From positions 1 to 27,420 of the forward strand of contig DASXLL010000174.1 of assembly GCA_036496265.1 (NCBI GenBank): a stretch of DNA of 27,420 nucleotides, written 5' to 3'. Position 1 is the stretch's first letter; each line of letters opens with the position of its first letter. Below the pieces are notes generated by a model. That model worked only from the letters and a program-made list of their open reading frames with translations, was not told where the DNA came from and did no database searches. Below are positions 23,925 to 27,420 of this stretch, in pieces. The position numbers and the translations under genes are program-made. The stretch is from CAYLLN01 sp036496265 (GTDB lineage: Bacteria; Planctomycetota; Planctomycetia; Pirellulales; Pirellulaceae).

Positions 23925-23940
23925 ACAAACCTCCTTGTGT
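23923..23940 (-). promoter_or_regulatory. Shine-Dalgarno sequence in the loop of a perfect 6-bp hairpin
   Basis: On the minus strand ACACAA, GGAGGT and TTGTGT form a perfect 6-bp stem with the ribosome-binding site in the loop. The stem overlaps the aminotransferase GTG start. It could modulate translation of the second cistron, or be coincidental. Confidence 0.4.
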
Positions 23941-23951
23941 AGTGCTTTCCA

Positions 23952-25466
23952 TTAAACCTTAGATGGTTTCGTTTTCCAAATCGGATCCGCATGCGAATCT
24001 GCCGCCGATTTGAACCACCGGCTAAGCGTCAGCTTCTGCTGCGTGTAAAACTGAACGCCTTCCGTGCCTTGAATATGAAGGTCGCCAAAGAATGATTTGT
24101 TCCAGCCGGTGAAGGGGAACCAGGCCATGGGGGCAGGCACACCGACGTTGATGCCGATCATGCCAGCATTGAATCGGCGAGAGAATTCGCGGGCCGCATA
24201 GCCGCTGCTCGTGAAAATGCTCGCGCCGTTGCCGTATTCGCAGTTGCGGCCGAGGGCCAAGGCTTCGTTGAGGTCGCCAGCGCGGACCACGGAGAGGACA
24301 GGGCCAAAAATCTCTTCGCGGGCCAGTCGCATGTCAGGTCGGACGCGATCCACGACGCTCGGACCAAGCAAAAACCCGTCTTTGGGCAACTCGAATTCGC
24401 GGCCGTCGAGAGCGACTTCAGCCCCTTCAGTTGTGGCGACATCCAAATACGTCGCGACCCGATCGCGATGCGCCCCGCTTATCAGCGGTCCCATATCGAC
24501 CTCCGCGCCGCTGTCGGTCGGTCCGACTCTCATCGACCGGCTCGCTCTGCAAAGCCCCTCAACGAACGCGTCGGCAATACGGCCGATCGGCACCGCCACG
24601 CTCCCCGCCATGCACCGTTCGCCGGCACAGCCGAAAGCCGAAAGTTGCAATGCCTTCACCGCCTGATCCAGATCGGCGTCCGGCATGATGATGAGATGGT
24701 TTTTCGCGCCACCGGCCGCTTGAACTCGCTTGCCGTTAGCAGTTCCAGTCTGATAAACGTGTTTCGCGACGGCCGTTGAGCCGACGAACGAGACCGCGCG
24801 GACCAACGGGTGAGTCAGCAGCGCATCGACCGCCGTTTTATCGCCATGCACGATATTGAACACGCCCGGCGGCAATCCCGCCTCGGTCAGCAATTCGCCG
24901 AGTTTCATTGCCGACAGCGGCACCTTCTCCGACGGCTTCAAAATAAACGTATTGCCGCACGCAATCGCGACCGGAAACATCCACAGCGGCACCATCGACG
25001 GAAAATTGAACGGCGTGATGCCCACGCAAACCCCGACCGGGTGCCGGCTCGTTTCACAATCCACGCTCGGTGCCAAATTCGCCAGCGACTGCCCCATCAG
25101 CAGGCTCGGAATCCCGCAAGCAAACTCGACCATTTCCACGCCACGTTGCATTTCGGCCCGCGCTTCGGCCAGCGTTTTGCCATGCTCGCGCGTTATCAGT
25201 GCCGCCAACTCCTCAAATCGCGCCTGCATTAGCTCGCGATACCGAAACATGAACTTTGCCCGCTCCACCGCCGGCGTTTCGCTCCACGCTGGCAGCGCCT
25301 CCGCCGCCGCTCGCACTGCCCGATCAATTTCCTCTGCCGTGCAAAACGACACCTTGGCCTGCACTGTTCCCGTCGATGGGTTGAACACATCGCCCCAGCG
25401 GTCGCTGGCCGAGTTTTCAAATCTTCCACCAGCCAGAAATGGAACAGCCAAAGCTGAGGATGCCAT
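23952..25466 (-). CDS. mmsA: CoA-acylating (methyl)malonate-semialdehyde dehydrogenase
   Basis: This 504-residue aldehyde-dehydrogenase-superfamily enzyme converts malonate or methylmalonate semialdehyde, NAD and CoA to acetyl- or propionyl-CoA plus CO2. The Asn of TPFNFPSMVPLWM (Asn154), SFVGST near 226-231 and the catalytic Cys285 in GCAGERCMAGS are the MMSDH pattern; ordinary ALDHs have a GQxC form here. The C-terminal PFTGWNKSFFGDLH block is also typical of MMSDH. The ATG at 25466 has AAAGGAG about 6 bases upstream. It is the first gene of the run with the aminotransferase and thiolase, and is divergent from beta-ureidopropionase across a 102-base spacer. The product of the aminotransferase is therefore its natural substrate. 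Confidence 0.95.
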   Translation of the reverse strand: MASSALAVPFLAGGRFENSASDRWGDVFNPSTGTVQAKVSFCTAEEIDRAVRAAAEALPAWSETPAVERAKFMFRYRELMQARFEELAALITREHGKTLAEARAEMQRGVEMVEFACGIPSLLMGQSLANLAPSVDCETSRHPVGVCVGITPFNFPSMVPLWMFPVAIACGNTFILKPSEKVPLSAMKLGELLTEAGLPPGVFNIVHGDKTAVDALLTHPLVRAVSFVGSTAVAKHVYQTGTANGKRVQAAGGAKNHLIIMPDADLDQAVKALQLSAFGCAGERCMAGSVAVPIGRIADAFVEGLCRASRSMRVGPTDSGAEVDMGPLISGAHRDRVATYLDVATTEGAEVALDGREFELPKDGFLLGPSVVDRVRPDMRLAREEIFGPVLSVVRAGDLNEALALGRNCEYGNGASIFTSSGYAAREFSRRFNAGMIGINVGVPAPMAWFPFTGWNKSFFGDLHIQGTEGVQFYTQQKLTLSRWFKSAADSHADPIWKTKPSKV

Positions 25467-25568
25467 TACAACTCCTTTGCTTCCTTCGTTATCTTCTGTT
25501 CATTCTTCCGTATGATATAGCTGCAATCGGCAAAGTACTATTTCGTTTTCATCCGCGGAGTCACTTCC
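25467..25568. promoter_or_regulatory. Divergent intergenic region between mmsA and beta-ureidopropionase
   Basis: This 102-base spacer must hold both promoters. TATGAT at 25511-25516 resembles a -10 box for the plus strand, but no convincing -35 box is at the right distance. No clear operator palindrome was found. The shared spacer suggests joint regulation of the two sides. Confidence 0.35.
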
Positions 25569-26438
25569 ATGCCCCGAATCGTTCGCGGCGGCCTGATTCA
25601 AGCGACGCTTTCCGAGCCAGCCACCTCGCCCGTCGCGAAAATTAAAGCGGCCATGATCGAAAAACACGACGCCCTCATCGCTCAAGCAGCCAGCCGCGGG
25701 GCCCAAATCGTGTGCCTGCAAGAGCTGTTTTACGGCCCCTATTTTTGCGCCGAGCAGCAAACCAAGTGGTACGAGCTGACCGAGCGTGTCCCCGACGGTC
25801 CAACGACCCAGCACATGGCGGCCCTCGCCAAAAAGCACGGCATTGTTCTCGTCGTTCCCGTCTATGAAGAGGAGCAAACCGGCCTCTATTACAACACCGC
25901 CGCTGTGATCGACGCCGATGGCTCCTATCTGGGCAAATTCCGCAAGATTCACATTCCACAAGTCCAGCCCGGCTTCTGGGAAAAGTATTACTTCCGCCCC
26001 GGCAACCTCGGCTACCCCGTTTTCAAAACTCGCTTCGCCGAGGTCGGCGTCTATATCTGCTACGACCGCCATTTTCCCGAAGGAGCGCGATGCCTGGGCC
26101 TCGCCGGCGCAGAAATCGTTTTCAATCCATCTGCCACCGTCGCCAGCCTCTCCGAATATCTCTGGAAGCTCGAACAGCCCGCGCACGCCGTCGCGAATGG
26201 CTATTTCGTCGGCGCCATCAACCGCCCCGGCTGGGAAGAACCCTGGCGGATCGGCGAATTCTACGGCCAAAGCTACTTCTGCGACCCCCGCGGCCGCATC
26301 CTCGCCGAAGGCACTCGCAACACCGACGACATCGTCGTCGCCGATCTTGACCTCGACCTCATCCGCGAAGTCCGCAACACCTGGCAGTTCTATCGCGACC
26401 GCCGGCCCGAGACCTACGCTGCCATTACCGCACCTTAA
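25569..26438 (+). CDS. Beta-ureidopropionase (N-carbamoyl-beta-alanine amidohydrolase)
   Basis: This 289-residue carbon-nitrogen hydrolase (nitrilase superfamily) has the Glu-Lys-Cys triad visible: Glu52 in LQELFYGPYF, Lys126 in KFRKIHIP, and Cys164 in VYICYDRHFPEG. The segments FNPSATVASLSEYLWKLE and FYGQSYFCDPRG, and the end region VRNTWQFYRDRRPETY, match the eukaryotic and bacterial beta-ureidopropionase group better than generic amidases. The enzyme releases beta-alanine, CO2 and ammonia from N-carbamoyl-beta-alanine, the third step of reductive pyrimidine breakdown. N-carbamoylputrescine amidase is the main alternative and is less likely beside mmsA and a cytosine deaminase. It converges on the deaminase gene with an 8-base gap. 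Confidence 0.9.
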   Translation: MPRIVRGGLIQATLSEPATSPVAKIKAAMIEKHDALIAQAASRGAQIVCLQELFYGPYFCAEQQTKWYELTERVPDGPTTQHMAALAKKHGIVLVVPVYEEEQTGLYYNTAAVIDADGSYLGKFRKIHIPQVQPGFWEKYYFRPGNLGYPVFKTRFAEVGVYICYDRHFPEGARCLGLAGAEIVFNPSATVASLSEYLWKLEQPAHAVANGYFVGAINRPGWEEPWRIGEFYGQSYFCDPRGRILAEGTRNTDDIVVADLDLDLIREVRNTWQFYRDRRPETYAAITAP

Positions 26439-26446
26439 GCAGCCCA

Positions 26447-26884
26447 CTAAACTCCAATATCTTCGTTCCACAATCCCGGCCGTTCAGCGATGAACTTCCG
26501 CATGAGTTCGATGCAGTGGTTATCTTGAAGCACTTCAATCGCCACGCCGCGGCTTTTGAGCAGTCCTTCTTCTCCCATGAACGTCTGATTCTCGCCGATC
26601 ACGACGCGAGGAATCTTGTAAAGCAGGATCGCGCCGGAACACATCGAACAAGGCGAGAGCGTCGTGTAAATCACGCTATTGGCGTAAACCGACGCGGATT
26701 GCCGGCCGGAATTTTCCAGAGCGTCCATTTCACCGTGCAGAATCGCGCTCCCTTTCTGCACTCGCCGATTATGGCCGCGACCGATAATCTTGCCTTCATG
26801 AATCAGCACGCTGCCGATCGGAATGCCGCCTTCGGCTAAACCCAACTCCGCTTCGGCGATCGCCGCGGCCATGAATGCGTCCAT
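26447..26884 (-). CDS. Yeast-type (zinc) cytosine deaminase
   Basis: This 145-residue deaminase of the CDA/TadA fold would convert cytosine to uracil and ammonia. The zinc site is His50-Gly-Glu52 (HGEMDALEN) with Cys79 and Cys82 (TLSPCSMCSGAI). From memory of yeast Fcy1 the resemblance is close across the chain: GGIPIGSVLI, GRGHNRRVQKGSAILHGE, PRVVIGEN, and the C-terminal FIAERPGLWNEDIGV, which yeast uses to cap the active site. This sets it apart from TadA and guanine deaminases and from the unrelated E. coli CodA. GAGGA lies 5 bases before the ATG and abuts the permease stop only 7 bases upstream, so permease and deaminase formed one transcript. Confidence 0.9.
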   Translation of the reverse strand: MDAFMAAAIAEAELGLAEGGIPIGSVLIHEGKIIGRGHNRRVQKGSAILHGEMDALENSGRQSASVYANSVIYTTLSPCSMCSGAILLYKIPRVVIGENQTFMGEEGLLKSRGVAIEVLQDNHCIELMRKFIAERPGLWNEDIGV

Positions 26885-26891
26885 AATATCC

Positions 26892-27295
26892 TCACACAGA
26901 AGCGCGGCTGCGCGGAAAGAAGAGGGGCATTAACAAAACATATGTCAACAGCGCGATACTGAAGCTGACAAACCAGGCATAGTCATATAGCCGCAACCAA
27001 ATCGCAGGCAAATTCGGCATAAAACCGACAGCGGCAATAAATCCGGGCAGGCAAGGAACAATTCCAGCAGCGAGGGCGATAAGCGCGACTGGATTGTACC
27101 CACCGAGATACCAATACGGGCCTTCACGGCGGTACAGCCCCGCGAGATCCAGCCGCGTGCGGCGAATGAAAAAATAATCGGCAATCAGCACGCCGCCGCA
27201 CGCTCCCAGCAGCAGCGAATAGCCAATTAGCCACTTGTCGATATAGACAGAAGCATTTTCCAACAGCCGCCACGGCTGAATGGCACGATCCAATC
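26892..27295 (-). pseudogene. NCS1-type nucleobase permease, C-terminal remnant
   Basis: About 130 residues match the C-terminal end of NCS1 (cytosine/uracil/allantoin) permeases. PWRLLENASVYIDKWLIGYS is followed by a hydrophobic helix, GGVLIADYFFIRRTRLDLAGLY, and two further membrane helices (NPVALIALAAGIVPCLPGF and YAWFVSFSIALLTYVLLM). Full-length members have about 12 helices and 450-500 residues, so roughly two thirds is missing. The frame meets a stop at 27321-27323 upstream, and the DNA there encodes an IS30-type transposase end instead. The break is therefore an insertion, not a sequence-end artefact, although the missing 5' part may lie beyond the element. The exact junction is uncertain, about 27281-27305. 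Confidence 0.82.
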
Positions 27296-27420
27296 TCAAT
27301 CGCAACGGCGAGAGTTGGAATTACCGAAGAAAACCTCGCTGGGAGTTTGGTAATTGAGACATTTCCGTGGACGTTCGTTGATAGATTCTACCGTCGCGGC
27401 CAGATCATAGTGTGAGACTT
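27296..27420 (-). mobile_element. IS30-family transposase, C-terminal end (cut by window edge)
   Basis: Reading inward from the right edge on the minus strand, codons from 27418 to the TGA at 27298-27296 give VSHYDLAATVESINERPRKC followed by LNYQTPSEVFFGNSNSRRCD. The block (I/L)NxRPRKxLxxxTPxEVF is the hallmark C-terminus of IS30-family DDE transposases. The element's terminal inverted repeat should lie around the stop codon, as in other IS30 elements, but it cannot be confirmed because the other end is outside the window. The element sits within the NCS1 permease gene. Confidence 0.85.

Overview
The window looks like a chromosomal segment of a planctomycete (Planctomycetota, probably Pirellulales-like). 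This is an inference from gene content and style: a Tat-exported Gfo/Idh/MocA oxidoreductase, a secreted CBM9-like/beta-propeller/diheme cytochrome fusion, a long SEC-C/TPR protein, a glycine-rich secreted protein, a proline-rich lipoprotein, alternating gene strands and short operons. No rRNA, tRNA or CRISPR array was seen.

Layout. Positions 1-265 hold a possible 3' end of an unknown gene and a heptanucleotide repeat. Positions 266-3661 (+) encode an SDR oxidoreductase, a PPK2 polyphosphate kinase and a Gfo/Idh/MocA oxidoreductase. Positions 3698-9040 (-) encode, in transcription order, SurE, a lipoprotein, a glycine-rich secreted protein and the large propeller-cytochrome fusion. Positions 9252-14399 (+) hold guaA, the SEC-C/TPR protein and ribD. 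Positions 14411-18513 (-) hold ilvN, ilvC, a small cysteine-containing protein, a VOC protein and dnaB. Positions 18634-21299 (+) hold two overlapping D-Ala-D-Ala-ligase-like ATP-grasp genes, the second fused to a GNAT acetyltransferase. Positions 21332-27420 form a pyrimidine and beta-alanine catabolic island that ends in an IS30-type transposase fragment.

How the genes fit together. The right-hand island reads as a cytosine salvage/degradation route. An NCS1-type permease (now a C-terminal remnant), a yeast-type cytosine deaminase, beta-ureidopropionase, a class III beta-amino-acid aminotransferase, a CoA-acylating (methyl)malonate-semialdehyde dehydrogenase and a thiolase would together take cytosine/uracil catabolites to acetyl-CoA or propionyl-CoA. 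The dihydropyrimidine dehydrogenase and dihydropyrimidinase steps are not in the window. ilvN-ilvC is a branched-chain amino acid pair. ribD, guaA and dnaB are ordinary housekeeping genes.

The least ordinary signal is in the repeats. First, there are several unrelated short hairpins, three of which begin with GTAG like REP elements. One inverted pair lies in frame inside the cytochrome gene and another such pair lies just 5' of surE. Second, there are tracts with strict 7-bp periodicity whose unit sequence differs from locus to locus. Most fold back on themselves, and one lies inside the ATP-grasp/GNAT gene exactly at the domain junction. Third, an IS30-family transposase end abuts and truncates the permease.
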